The notes under the pieces are model-generated. The model had not been told where the DNA came from. It did no database searches and worked only from the letters and a program-made list of their open reading frames with translations. Position numbers and translations under genes: made by a program. A DNA stretch of 64,000 nt from Planktothrix rubescens CCAP 1459/22 (lineage in GTDB: Bacteria; Cyanobacteriota; Cyanobacteriia; Cyanobacteriales; Microcoleaceae), in NCBI GenBank assembly GCA_904830895.1, contig LR882958.1, forward strand, positions 1,854,001 through 1,918,000, written 5' to 3'. Each line of letters starts with the position of its first letter. Position 1 is the stretch's first letter. Below are positions 36,210 through 48,900 of this stretch, piece by piece.

Positions 36210-36258
36210 AACTGATAACTGATGACTGATGACTGATAACTGATGACTGATAACTGAT
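36210..36258. repeat. Heptamer tandem repeat (AACTGAT / GACTGAT), seven units
   Basis: Seven contiguous units: two AACTGAT, two GACTGAT, AACTGAT, GACTGAT, AACTGAT. It reaches the end of the caspase-like gene. Short tandem heptamers of this sort are typical of filamentous cyanobacteria. Inverted relative to the array at 35286-35324. Confidence 0.85.
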
Positions 36259-38054
36259 TACTTATTCGTTTTCCAGTCAGCGATCGCTTTCTGAGCCGCA
36301 TCATAGGCCGATGTATTTTCGGGAACTAACTTAGCCGCTTCAATAGCATTAACATATTGCTTTTTCTTAGCACGGGATTGAGCAATTTCCCAGATTTGAT
36401 TTCCCCATTGATTGATTAATTTTTCCGCCTCCAAATATCCAGGCTGATCCGCCGGAATTTTTTGGACAAGACCGATGGCATCACTATAGGATGAAGCTTG
36501 ACCGGGCTTAATTAAAGCCTTAGCCTGGCTCAAAATTCCTTGATTATTTTTCAGGATGCTTAACTGAGCCTCCCACTCCTCAAGTTGTTTTTGTCCCTGT
36601 TGATAAATCTCAGGATTAGCGTCAGGGAGCAACTTGAGCGCATCAACGGCTGCTGGTAAATTTTGACTCAGGGCGCGTCCTTGGGCAATCACCAAGATCG
36701 TTTTACTCCATTGTTCAATATCCCCTTGGGCTTCCTTGTACTGGGGATCGCTCGCCGGAATTTGTCGAATGATGGCGATCGCTTTACTAAAATCAGAAGC
36801 GGAAGCATCTTTTAATAGGAGTTTCGATTCATCTAACAATTGAACCGGACTTGCAGGAGTTGGAGTCGGGGGTGTGGTTTCCGGTTTTGTGGTCGCGGGC
36901 AGTGGTTTGGGAGTTTTAACCACCGTTGAAGTCTCAACAGAAGACTTAGCGGTTTTTTGACCTAAAAATATTGGTTTATTGGTCAGAAACACACCCAGTA
37001 ACAGTACCAGCGCCGTTGCGCCACTCCAAAGAATTAACCGTTGTAAAAATGAACTTTCTGTCATAGTGTCCTCTGTTGAACTTGCAGGCGGTTGGGAGTT
37101 CATCTGAACTACAGAAGCTGGAGAATTTGGGGGTAAATTCCCAGGTTCGACGGGTTCACCTGTCGCAGAACCCCGATCTCCATTTCCTTGATCAGAGGAT
37201 AGGGATAATTTCAGGGGATCTTCCGATATCGGAGCAGTCCCATTTTGATGAGATTCTACAGTTGCCATATTTATTTCTCTAATACCGTTGGAAAGATTAA
37301 TAGCCACCTGACGAATTTCAGGTAAAAGTACCTGCTGGAGTTTAGAGGCTGGATAAACTGCAAATACGGGGTTTTGTCGGGGTCTTAAATGTTGTTCCGT
37401 CACTTCCGGTAAACGTTTCTCCAGTCCATGAATTAATCGGTCTAAGGTTGAAAACTGTCCGGCTTTCAACCCTTCCAATAATACCGAAGTAAAGAATCCT
37501 TGGCGCAAAGCCGAAGTTTCCCGGGACAACTGTTCGGGCTGACAGGATAAAATCGTCGGAATTTTTAATTTTCGGGCGATTTCAGCCGTTTGAGTTCCCA
37601 CACTTTCCCCCGCGTGTGCCCCCTGAGCGCGGTTAATATCCAGCAACACCAAAATTTTATCGGTTGCCGCGGCTTTAAAATAGTCAAATAACTCTTGAAT
37701 CGGAATTCCCGTTGTTTCTAACTGAGTCGGGTTCCCATCAATCGGCAATAGATAATCCCGCCCATCCTTGGCAAACCCATGACCACTAAAGAAAAACCAG
37801 AGGACATCCTCCGGGCCGAGTTGCTCTTTACAGAAAGACTCCACCCAATCTACAATATTTTCCCTGTTGGGATAGGTGGACATCCTCGACATTTGGGGGG
37901 ACTTATCGGTGATCAATAAACTCTGATCGCGAGGAAACCCGGCAACATCAACCAAATATTCATAAATAGCCTCTGCATCCTTTTGGGCATAATTCAAGGG
38001 TTGCAGATATTGATATTGATTAATGCCAATGGCAATACAAATATAGCGTTTCAT
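36258..38054 (-). CDS. Caspase-like (orthocaspase) protein lacking the catalytic Cys, with TM and helical repeats
   Basis: 598 residues. Residues 1-240 form a C14 caspase-hemoglobinase fold: IAIGINQYQYLQPLNYAQKD, FFFSGHGFAKDG with His92, then VLLDINRAQG. The catalytic cysteine of the usual D-x-C-R motif is Asn141 here, so this should not be a protease. A Ser/Pro-rich linker, one membrane segment (about 337-358), another Pro/Thr linker, and three helical repeats (SDAIGLVQKIPADQPGYLEA type, about 400-598) follow. Related cyanobacterial paralogues with altered dyads are known. May act as a regulator or scaffold. Confidence 0.85.
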   Translation of the reverse strand: MKRYICIAIGINQYQYLQPLNYAQKDAEAIYEYLVDVAGFPRDQSLLITDKSPQMSRMSTYPNRENIVDWVESFCKEQLGPEDVLWFFFSGHGFAKDGRDYLLPIDGNPTQLETTGIPIQELFDYFKAAATDKILVLLDINRAQGAHAGESVGTQTAEIARKLKIPTILSCQPEQLSRETSALRQGFFTSVLLEGLKAGQFSTLDRLIHGLEKRLPEVTEQHLRPRQNPVFAVYPASKLQQVLLPEIRQVAINLSNGIREINMATVESHQNGTAPISEDPLKLSLSSDQGNGDRGSATGEPVEPGNLPPNSPASVVQMNSQPPASSTEDTMTESSFLQRLILWSGATALVLLLGVFLTNKPIFLGQKTAKSSVETSTVVKTPKPLPATTKPETTPPTPTPASPVQLLDESKLLLKDASASDFSKAIAIIRQIPASDPQYKEAQGDIEQWSKTILVIAQGRALSQNLPAAVDALKLLPDANPEIYQQGQKQLEEWEAQLSILKNNQGILSQAKALIKPGQASSYSDAIGLVQKIPADQPGYLEAEKLINQWGNQIWEIAQSRAKKKQYVNAIEAAKLVPENTSAYDAAQKAIADWKTNK

Positions 38055-38203
38055 CCCTTATGCCCCATAAATTTCTATTTTAGTCATACTCAACTTAAAA
38101 CCCCATCATACATCATTACAGCAATATCTATCGCAGTGTGCAAAGAAATTAGGACATCAACAAGATCGTTAAATTCGCTCCTGAAAAATGACTTTCCATG
38201 AAG

Positions 38204-40493
<2,290 letters not shown>

Positions 40494-40601
40494 ATCTTGA
40501 CCTTTTAGAGCATACCACTTTTCATTGTCTGATTCTTAAGAGTTTAAATATTATCAGGAGAACATTTTTAACCGCTTAAAGTATGATTTGGTCTTGTCTT
40601 T

Positions 40602-42119
40602 TCATGATATTTTAGCACCATATACATCATAAAAGTATTCATTCAATTTTTGCAAATCTTGATCATTAATAATATTAGACTTAGATAATATAACCAGCCG
40701 CCCCACTTCTTTTAATATAGTTTCTAATAACTGTTTTTGTGGTATAATCAAGGGTATTTTCTTGATATAATTAGCGGAATTATTGGTGCTTATATTGATA
40801 GTTCTAATCAGATCATTACAAGCTTTACTATTAAAAAAACCCAGTAAATAGTAAATTAAATCCTGGTAATCTTGGCGGGGAAATATTCCCACAATAGACT
40901 GATCAAATAATCTACCATCAAGCAATGATCCCGTAATTGAGGAGGAGGATATCATCGGTACAGCAATTCCTTGACGGAAATAAAATTGAGAATTCTGAAA
41001 TCTAGCTTTTTGCTTATTAGTAACTTTATAATCATGAACTGCTTTTTCTCCCCAGTCCATAAACCATTCTGATTGTTTGTAGAATCTTTGATTACCACCC
41101 TTGACAATAGGAACCCAATAACAATCATTTTTGATGCCATTCAGGGGCGGATTAATAGAAAGATTATCCCTACATATCTTATTATTCTCTACAATAGCAT
41201 ACTTTTTAGTCCCCCTAGTAACAGAGGGCGATCGCCTTAAATACTTACCATCATTACCCGAATAAAAACCCGTTACCACAAAACAAATATCACCTATTGT
41301 TAGATTATCGGAACTCAGAATTTGAGAAATCCAGTCTTTTGAAGACAGAAAAAAAGCCTGGGATGGATTGTTAATAAGCTGATGGTAGGAAAGTCTACAA
41401 ACTTCATAATTTTTCTTGGTTTTGGTTAATAATTCTGTCAACTCTGACGGTGAATGCAGACCTTTATAAACAGGAAAATTATAGTCAATATTTGGTTTTT
41501 CCTTAACAATAGATATTATACTTAAACCCGCATAGCCAAAGTTGACACCCGGGAAAAAATCAGAAGGAAAAAGCGTGATTGATTCTATTTTATAATTACT
41601 AATAATTTCTTTTCGCAAACCTTGATGATGATGGAGTGATAAATAGGTATCTGGAATAATAAAAACCAGTCGTCCGTCCTGTTTCAATAATTCCAGCGTT
41701 TGAATTAAAAATAAACCGTAGGTTTCCTTAGCATATATATGGGGATATGCTTTTTTTAATTGTTTTCTTTTTTCCGGTGATTGATATGCTCCATAAGGGG
41801 GATTGGCAATCACTCTATCGAATTTTTTGTTAGTGTTTGCCAGGATAAAATCTTGATGTATAATCTCAATATTTTTTAAATCATTATATTTAATATTCAA
41901 CTGATTTACAGCATCAATATTTAACTCATAGGCAGTAATTTCTGGAGTTAATTCCTGTTTTAATAACTCGTCAATAAACACACCCTCACCCGCACAAGGT
42001 TCAAGCACAGACATATTATTATCACATTCGAGAAGTCCTACCATATAGGAAGTAATATGATCACAATTCGTGTAATAGGATTGAAATTTATCTTGCTTTC
42101 TATTTGTGGGAGCTACCAT
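40602..42119 (-). CDS. N6-adenine DNA methyltransferase with target-recognition domain
   Basis: 505 residues. Motif I VLEPCAGEGVFIDELL (about 38-53), motif IV VIANPPYGAY (about 105-114), and DGRLVFIIPDTYLS give a gamma-class N6-adenine methyltransferase like Eco57I/TaqI. The C-terminal half (about 250-500) resembles a TaqI/HsdS specificity domain (PMISSSSITGS, YLLGFFNSKACNDLI, IPLIIPQKQ). Start MVAPTNRKQDKFQSYYTN is conserved-looking. First gene of a methyltransferase, nuclease-helicase, methyltransferase run; the middle gene is broken. Confidence 0.9.
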   Translation of the reverse strand: MVAPTNRKQDKFQSYYTNCDHITSYMVGLLECDNNMSVLEPCAGEGVFIDELLKQELTPEITAYELNIDAVNQLNIKYNDLKNIEIIHQDFILANTNKKFDRVIANPPYGAYQSPEKRKQLKKAYPHIYAKETYGLFLIQTLELLKQDGRLVFIIPDTYLSLHHHQGLRKEIISNYKIESITLFPSDFFPGVNFGYAGLSIISIVKEKPNIDYNFPVYKGLHSPSELTELLTKTKKNYEVCRLSYHQLINNPSQAFFLSSKDWISQILSSDNLTIGDICFVVTGFYSGNDGKYLRRSPSVTRGTKKYAIVENNKICRDNLSINPPLNGIKNDCYWVPIVKGGNQRFYKQSEWFMDWGEKAVHDYKVTNKQKARFQNSQFYFRQGIAVPMISSSSITGSLLDGRLFDQSIVGIFPRQDYQDLIYYLLGFFNSKACNDLIRTINISTNNSANYIKKIPLIIPQKQLLETILKEVGRLVILSKSNIINDQDLQKLNEYFYDVYGAKIS

Positions 42120-42158
42120 GATTAAAAACTGCTATATTGATATTTTATAATAAATTCA

Positions 42159-42198
42159 GGACTTACGCAGGCACACTATATATAGTGTGCAGTAAGCC
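42159..42198. mobile_element. Palindromic miniature element, degenerate copy
   Basis: GGACTTACGCAG then a perfect 20-bp palindrome GCACACTATATATAGTGTGC and a partly deleted right arm (AGTAAGCC). Same family as the element at 42251-42294, 53 bp away. Confidence 0.65.
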
Positions 42199-42250
42199 AG
42201 CGAACGCTGCCAATTGTTCAAGTATCTGCGCCAGCAATATAAAATTTACA

Positions 42251-42294
42251 GGACTTACGCAAGTACGCTATATATAGCGTGCTTGCGTAAGTCC
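42251..42294. mobile_element. 44-bp near-perfect palindromic element
   Basis: GGACTTACGCAAG at the left and CTTGCGTAAGTCC at the right, with ACGCTATATATAGCGT in the centre; 21 of 22 base pairs match. GGACTTACGCA ends are typical of cyanobacterial miniature elements. It abuts the broken adhesin fragment beginning at about 42296. Confidence 0.75.
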
Positions 42295-42295
42295 C

Positions 42296-42690
42296 GTGTT
42301 ACTAATGTTAATGACTTACCGACAGGAATAGTTAATATTACGGGTACAGCAACACAAAACCAAACCTTAACTGCAACCAATACCTTAGCCGATATTGATG
42401 GTTTAGGAACATTAAATTATCAATGGCAAGAGTCAGCAGATAATGGAGTTACCTGGACTGATATTAGTGGAGAAACTAATGATACTTTCACCTTATCTCA
42501 AGCACAAGTCGGGAAAAAAGTACAGGTAAAAGTTAGTTATACCGATGGACTAGGAACACAAGAAATCGTTAATAGTAGTCCAACTTCTGTTGTTACTAAT
42601 GTTAATGATGCTCCTACAGGAACAGTTAATATTACAGGAACACCCGAACAAAACCAAACCTTAACTGCCACAAATACCTTATTTGGGTAT
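42296..42690 (+). pseudogene. Detached fragment of the adhesin's 98-residue repeat domain
   Basis: Translates as VTNVNDLPTG then [20 protein letters not shown]...[17 protein letters not shown] and a second partial unit ending TATNTL, matching the three tandem 98-residue repeats of the giant protein (49355-50236), with most bases identical. It lacks any start, signal or flanking domains. An open frame runs 42214-42795, but its ends are unrelated sequence and it passes through the palindromic element. I read it as a broken duplicate or remnant of an earlier adhesin gene. Confidence 0.75.
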
Positions 42691-42805
42691 AGTCTTACCT
42701 TGAGAGAATCCAACATTGCCGCTGTACTTTTAAAAAAATCTTGTTTTAAGATAAGATTTATTTGGTTTTTGTGCAACCTCTATCTACATCAATAAGCAAT
42801 AACCT

Positions 42806-45800
42806 ATGAGCACTCCCAAAACCCTAACTGTTCCTTACTCACGACACTTTCTGGAATGGCTGCACCAACACCAAGTCAGCGTCGCCCTGACTACCTACCA
42901 AACAAACCGCCTTTGTTTGATCGGAGTCCAACCTAACGGCCAAATTTCCACCCCCGTTTGGGAATTTGAGCGACCGATGGGACTTTATGTGACATCAGAA
43001 CGCTTTTACCTCGCCACCCGCTATCAAATTTGGCGGTTTGAAAATATCCTCGAAAACGGGGAACTTTTACAGGATAAATATGATCGCGTCTACGTTCCTC
43101 GCGTTGCCTACACCACCGGAGATGTAGACGTACATGACCTTGTAGTTGATCCTCAAGGTAACATCATCTTTGCTAACACCGAATATAGCTGTTTAGCGAC
43201 GCTCCATCCTCAACACAGCTTTACTCCTGTATGGCAACCGAATTTTATCAGCAAACTCGCCCCGGAAGATCGCTGTCACCTTAACGGGTTAGCCGCCCTT
43301 AACGGTATTCCCCGCTATGTAACGGCGGTTAGTCATTCGGATGTAGCATCCGGTTGGCGACATCGACGCAGTGATGGGGGAGTGGTGATTGATATTCAAA
43401 CCAACGATATCATCGCTAGGGGTTTATCCATGCCCCACTCTCCCCGATGGTATCAAGGGAAATTGTGGTTACTCAACTCAGGAACAGGAGATTTTGGATA
43501 CATCGAAAACGGGGAATTTGTTGCGGTTACATTTTGTCCGGGGTATGGACGGGGGTTAGCCTTTGTCGGAGATTTTGCCGTTGTGGGTTTATCTAAACCC
43601 AGAGATTATCATTTTTCCGGTTTATTACTGGGAGAAAAGCTGCAACAAAAACAAGCCGAAGCCCGTTGTGGCATCCTAATTATTGACATAAAAACCGGAA
43701 ATATTGTCGAATGGCTAGACATGGATACCGAAGCCACAGAACTTTATGATGTGGCTATTTTTCCCCAAGTTCAATGTCCGATGTCCTTGGGTTTTAAAAG
43801 TGGGAATATTGCTAAATTAGTTACTATTGGGGGCTTTAAAAAAGTCAACAATAATTATAGTAATTATACTTCAAAAACCACCAATAAAATCAGATATGAT
43901 TTACCCTTATTTTTGAGATTATTTCGCTCAGTTAACTGGCGAGAAGGGGAAAGATTAAGTGAAGCGATCGCCTGGATTTATATTCAGTTAAATAAACCGA
44001 TAGAATTAGGACAAAATCAGCTTAATTTTTCCCATAAAAAAACTTCTAATAAAGAACAAGCCATTGCTAATTTTAATCAAGGTCAAGACTGGAAAAAGCA
44101 AGGAAAATTTGAACAAGCGATCGCTTGTTTTCAAAAAGCCATAGCAGCCGACCCAAATTATATTCCTGCCCATAATAATTTAGGAACCTTACTGCAACAG
44201 CAAAATCGCTTATCTGAAGCCATAACTTGTTATCAAAATGCTCTAAAAATTAACCCAAATTCTGCGTTAACCTTAACAAACTTGGGGTCAATCTACCTAA
44301 TTGAAGGTCAATTAAATCAAGCTGAGGAGTTATTAAAACGCGCCTTGGAATTAAACCCTGAGCTTGTTCCAGCTTTATATAATTTAGGTTTATTGTATAA
44401 ACAACAAGCCAAATTAGACGAAGCCATTCAGCTATTCCAAACCGCAGCTAAACACCAACGGAACTACGCGGATGCCTATTTTGAATTAGGGCAAATTTGG
44501 GAATTTCAGAGTCAATTTACCCTAGCGAAACTAGCCTATGAACGAGTGCAAAAACTCAACCCTAATGCTCAACATTTATTATCCCATATTGGTTTTGTGA
44601 AACTCAATCTTTGCGACTGGGAAAACTATGATAGTTTCATAGAACAATTAATTGATTCTACGACCCAATATATTCAGGAAGAAAACGGCGGTGTCACCCT
44701 CGCACCCTTTCAGTTAAACGCCCTTCCTATTCCTCCAGAATTATCTCTAGCAGTTGCTCAAAAACACGCCACCGCCATTGAGAAATCTGTTAACTCGAAA
44801 AAACCTCAATTCATCTATTCTCAAAAAAACGATAAATTGCGGGTGGGTTATGTTTCCCCAGATTTATGCAGTCACGCCGTCGGACGCTTAATTTCCCAAC
44901 TCTTTGAAGCTCACAACCGAGACCAGTTTGAAATCTTTGGCTACAACCTATTAAATGTCAACGATGAAGTCACAGAAATGATTAAAAATGGCTGTGATCA
45001 ATTTCGAGATATTTACCAACTTTCTGCCGTCGATGCGGCTCGCCAAATTAATGCTGATGGCATTGATATTTTAATAGATTTAGCGGGTTATACAGGTTAC
45101 AGTAAAACGGAAATATTTGCTTATCAACCTGCACCTGTACAGGCGAGTTTTCTGGGATATCCCAATACAATGGGAGCGAATTTTATCCCCTACTTGCTAA
45201 CGGATGAATGGGTTGTACCAGCAGATTTAGCTAAAAATTATAGCGAGTCAATCATCTATTTACCCCATCAGTTTATCTGTTCACCGATGGAGATTTCCAA
45301 CAAACAAGTTAGTCGGGCTGAATTCGGGTTGCCAGAAGATAGTTTTGTCTTTGTTTGCTGCAACCGACACTTTAAAATTACGCCAGATTTATTTGCCGTT
45401 TGGATGGGGATATTACAGCAAGTTGAAGGCAGTGTTTTGTGGTTATCTTTGGCAGTAGAAGAGACCATGCAAAACCTCCGTCGCCGTGCTGGGGAAATGG
45501 GGGTAGCACCCGAAAGACTAATTTTTGCCCCCAAAATTCCCCATCCCGAATATTTAGCCCGCTTGCAGTTAGCAGATTTAGCCTTAGATACATGGATATA
45601 TAGCGGGGGTTCCACCACTGTAGCAGCGTTGTGGGCGGGTGTACCCGTACTGACAAAACCTGGTTTGACCAACGCTTCCCGCATGGGGGCGAGTATTTGT
45701 GCCAGTGGCGGACTCCCAGAAATGATTGCTCACAGTGGGGAGGAGTACCAACAAAAAGCGATTGACTGGGCCAGCCATCCCCAGGAGTTGCAACAGTTGC

Positions 45801-45895
45801 GTCAACGGTTAAAGGCACGAGATGCGCCGTTATTTAACGTATCAGGGTTTGTCAGCCACTTAGAATCGGCATTTCGACAAATGGGAAACCGTTAA
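42806..45895 (+). CDS. TIGR03032 - TPR - SPINDLY-type O-GlcNAc transferase fusion
   Basis: 1029 residues. Residues about 1-340 are a TIGR03032 domain, a beta-propeller-like domain of unknown function (VDVHDLVVDPQGNIIFANTE, RYVTAVSHSDVASGWR). Residues about 420-600 hold five TPRs (AIACFQKAIAADPNYIPAHN and others). Residues 680-1029 are a GT41 catalytic domain: RVGYVSPDLCSHAVGRLI (catalytic His), DILIDLAGYTGYSKTEIFAY, FLGYPNTMGA, CCNRHFKITPDLF (UDP-binding Lys), and DTWIYSGGSTTVAALWAGVPVLT. Expected to transfer GlcNAc to Ser/Thr in the cytoplasm. The gene ends 72 bp before the giant Ser/Thr-rich protein, the likely substrate. Confidence 0.88.
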   Translation: MSTPKTLTVPYSRHFLEWLHQHQVSVALTTYQTNRLCLIGVQPNGQISTPVWEFERPMGLYVTSERFYLATRYQIWRFENILENGELLQDKYDRVYVPRVAYTTGDVDVHDLVVDPQGNIIFANTEYSCLATLHPQHSFTPVWQPNFISKLAPEDRCHLNGLAALNGIPRYVTAVSHSDVASGWRHRRSDGGVVIDIQTNDIIARGLSMPHSPRWYQGKLWLLNSGTGDFGYIENGEFVAVTFCPGYGRGLAFVGDFAVVGLSKPRDYHFSGLLLGEKLQQKQAEARCGILIIDIKTGNIVEWLDMDTEATELYDVAIFPQVQCPMSLGFKSGNIAKLVTIGGFKKVNNNYSNYTSKTTNKIRYDLPLFLRLFRSVNWREGERLSEAIAWIYIQLNKPIELGQNQLNFSHKKTSNKEQAIANFNQGQDWKKQGKFEQAIACFQKAIAADPNYIPAHNNLGTLLQQQNRLSEAITCYQNALKINPNSALTLTNLGSIYLIEGQLNQAEELLKRALELNPELVPALYNLGLLYKQQAKLDEAIQLFQTAAKHQRNYADAYFELGQIWEFQSQFTLAKLAYERVQKLNPNAQHLLSHIGFVKLNLCDWENYDSFIEQLIDSTTQYIQEENGGVTLAPFQLNALPIPPELSLAVAQKHATAIEKSVNSKKPQFIYSQKNDKLRVGYVSPDLCSHAVGRLISQLFEAHNRDQFEIFGYNLLNVNDEVTEMIKNGCDQFRDIYQLSAVDAARQINADGIDILIDLAGYTGYSKTEIFAYQPAPVQASFLGYPNTMGANFIPYLLTDEWVVPADLAKNYSESIIYLPHQFICSPMEISNKQVSRAEFGLPEDSFVFVCCNRHFKITPDLFAVWMGILQQVEGSVLWLSLAVEETMQNLRRRAGEMGVAPERLIFAPKIPHPEYLARLQLADLALDTWIYSGGSTTVAALWAGVPVLTKPGLTNASRMGASICASGGLPEMIAHSGEEYQQKAIDWASHPQELQQLRQRLKARDAPLFNVSGFVSHLESAFRQMGNR

Positions 45896-45967
45896 CCCCC
45901 AACCATCAGAAACATCTTGATACCCATTAGGGATAAACCGACTACCCAATTAAAGGAAATTAAGAAA

Positions 45968-48900
45968 ATGACTTCTAGTTTTAACTTTACCGAAAACACG
46001 AACATCTCCCTCACCGGTGTTTTCAGAAGTTCCGTCACCACAGCCGACTTTGACAAAGATGGGGACACCGATATCCTGCTCACGGGCTTGGATAGTTCTA
46101 GTAACCCCATCAGCAAAATCTATAGCAACAACGGCAGTGGCGGTTTTAGCGAAAACACGAACATCTCCCTAACTCGTGTTTCCTTTAGTTCCGTCACCAC
46201 AGCCGACTTTGACAATGATGGGGACACCGATATCCTGCTCACGGGCCGGGATAGTTCTAATAACCGCATCAGCAAAATCTATAGCAACAACGGCAGTGGC
46301 GGTTTTAGCGAAAACACCAACGTCTCCCTCACCGGTGTTGCCGATAGTTCCGTCACCACAGCCGACTTTGACAAAGATGGGGACACCGATATCCTGCTCA
46401 CGGGCCGGGATAGTTCTAATAACCGCATCAGCAAAATCTATAGCAACAACGGCAGTGGCGGTTTTAGCGAAAACACCAACGTCTCCCTAACTGGTGTTGC
46501 CTATAGTTCCGTCACCACAGCCGACTTTGACAAAGATGGGGACACCGATATCCTGCTCACGGGCCGGGATGGTTCTAGTTCTAATAACCGCATCAGCAAA
46601 ATCTATAGCAACAACGGCAGTGGCGGTTTTAGCGAAAACACCAACGTCTCCCTCACCGGTGTTTCCAGTAGTTCCGTCACCACCGCCGACTTTGATAAAG
46701 ATGGGGACACCGATATCCTGCTCACGGGCCAGGATAGTTCTAATAACCGCATCAGCAAAATCTATAGCAACAACGGCAGTGGCGGTTTTAGCGAAAACAC
46801 CAACGTCTCCCTCACTGGTGTTGCCTTTAGTTCCGTCACCACAGCCGACTTTGACTCTGATGGGGACACCGATATCCTGCTCACGGGCCAGGATAGTTCT
46901 AATAACCGCATCAGCGAAATCTATAGCAACAACGGCAGTGGCGGTTTTAGCGAAAACACCAACGTCTCCCTCACCGGTGTTCGCTATAGTTCCGTCACCA
47001 CAGCCGACTTTGACAATGATGGGCACACCGACATCCTGCTCACGGGCCAGGATAGTTCTAGTAACAGCATCAGCAAAATCTATAGCAACACCCTCAACCC
47101 CCCCACCTTCAGCAGTTTTGCTGGCCCGGTTGACACTACCAACGAAGATACAGAAGTCGAACTCACCTTTGCTGACTTCGCTGCCCAAGGAAATGAAGCG
47201 GATAATGGGGGGACGGTGGATGCCTTTGTTGTGAAAGCCGTCAGTAGTGGTACGTTAAGAATTGGGAGCGATGCCACCATCGCCACAGCTTGGGTTGCCG
47301 GGAGTAATGATACGATAGATGCCACGAAAAGAGCTTATTGGACACCGGATGCCAACGTTAACGGCACGGTCAATGCGGTTCAAGTGGTGGCTAAAGATAA
47401 CGATCGTTTGCAGTCTCCTACCCCAGTCACTGCCCAAGTCACGGTCACGGCCGTTAACGATGCACCCGTATTAGCTAATACCAACTTCACCTATACCCTC
47501 ACCACCATTAACGAAGATGATAGCACCTCTATTGGGGATGTTATCAAAGATATAATTCCATCTGGAAGTATTAAAGAAAACACCAACATCTCCCTCACCG
47601 GTGTTCGCTATAGTTCCGTCACCACAGCCGACTTTGACAATGATGGGGACACCGATATCCTGCTCACGGGCTCCCCTAGTTCTGGCCGCATCAGCAAAAT
47701 CTATAGCAACAACGGCAGTGGCGGTTTTAGCGAAAACACGAACATCTCCCTCACCGGTGTTGCCAGAAGTTCCGTCACCACAGCCGACTTTGACTCTGAT
47801 GGGGACACCGACATCCTGCTCACGGGCCAGGATAGTTCTGGTAAACCCATCAGCAAAATCTATAGCAACAACGGCAGTGGCGGTTTTAGCGAAAACACCA
47901 ACATCTCCCTAACTGGTGTTGCCTATAGTTCCGTCACCACAGCCGACTTTGACAAAGATGGGGACACCGACATCCTGCTCACGGGCTACGATAGTTCAGG
48001 AAACACCATCAGCAAAATCTATAGCAACAACGGCAGTGGCGGTTTTAGCGAAAACACCAACGTCTCCCTCACCGGTGTTGGCTTTAGTTCCGTGACCACC
48101 GCCGACTTTGACAAAGATGGGGACACCGACATCCTGCTCACGGGCTCCTCTAGTTCTGGTAAACCCATCAGCAAAATCTATAGCAACAACGGCAGTGGCG
48201 GTTTTAGCGAAAACACGAACATCTCCCTCACCGGTGTTGCCTTGAGTTCCGTCACCACAGCCGACTTTGACAATGATGGGGACACCGACATCCTGCTCAC
48301 GGGCTTCGATAGTTCATTTAACCCCATCAGCAAAATCTATAGCAACAACGGCAGTGGCGGTTTTAGCGAAAACACCAACGTCTCCCTCACCGGTGTTTCC
48401 AGTAGTTCGGTCACCACAGCCGACTTTGACTCTGATGGGGACACCGATATCCTGCTCACGGGCCGGGATAGTTCTAATAACCGCATCAGCAAAATCTATA
48501 GCAACAACGGCAGTGGCGGTTTTAGCGAAAACACGAACGTCTCCCTCACCGGTGTTTCCTTTAGTTCCGTCACCACAGCCGACTTTGACAAAGATGGGGA
48601 CACCGACATCCTGCTCACGGGCTCCTCTAGTTCTGGCCGCATCAGCAAAATCTATAACAATCTTATCCCCATATCCGATGTAGACACCACCACCATCACC
48701 GAAGCCATTGCAATTACAGCCGCCGACAATAACGGCACTTGGCAATATTCCACCAACAACGGCACAACCTGGACAAACTTCCCCTCCGTCAGCGACAGTA
48801 ACGCCCTATTATTAGATGCAGGGAATAAAGTTCGTTTCCAACCCAACACCAACTACAACGGGACTATTACCAATGCCCTCACCTTCCGGGCTTGGGATAA

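Noticed and set aside
42214-42795. 193-codon frame as a real gene
   Set aside because: It crosses a palindromic element, has unrelated ends, and its middle is a copy of an internal adhesin domain.
45992-48663. Regular spacing suggesting a CRISPR array
   Set aside because: Units are 159 bp, in frame, encode a known repeat family, and have no spacer-repeat alternation or cas genes.
46176-48745. Several long open frames on both strands inside the FG-GAP repeats
   Set aside because: They repeat the same 53-codon unit in other frames; the DxDxDG calcium loops and domain order fit only the main plus-strand frame.
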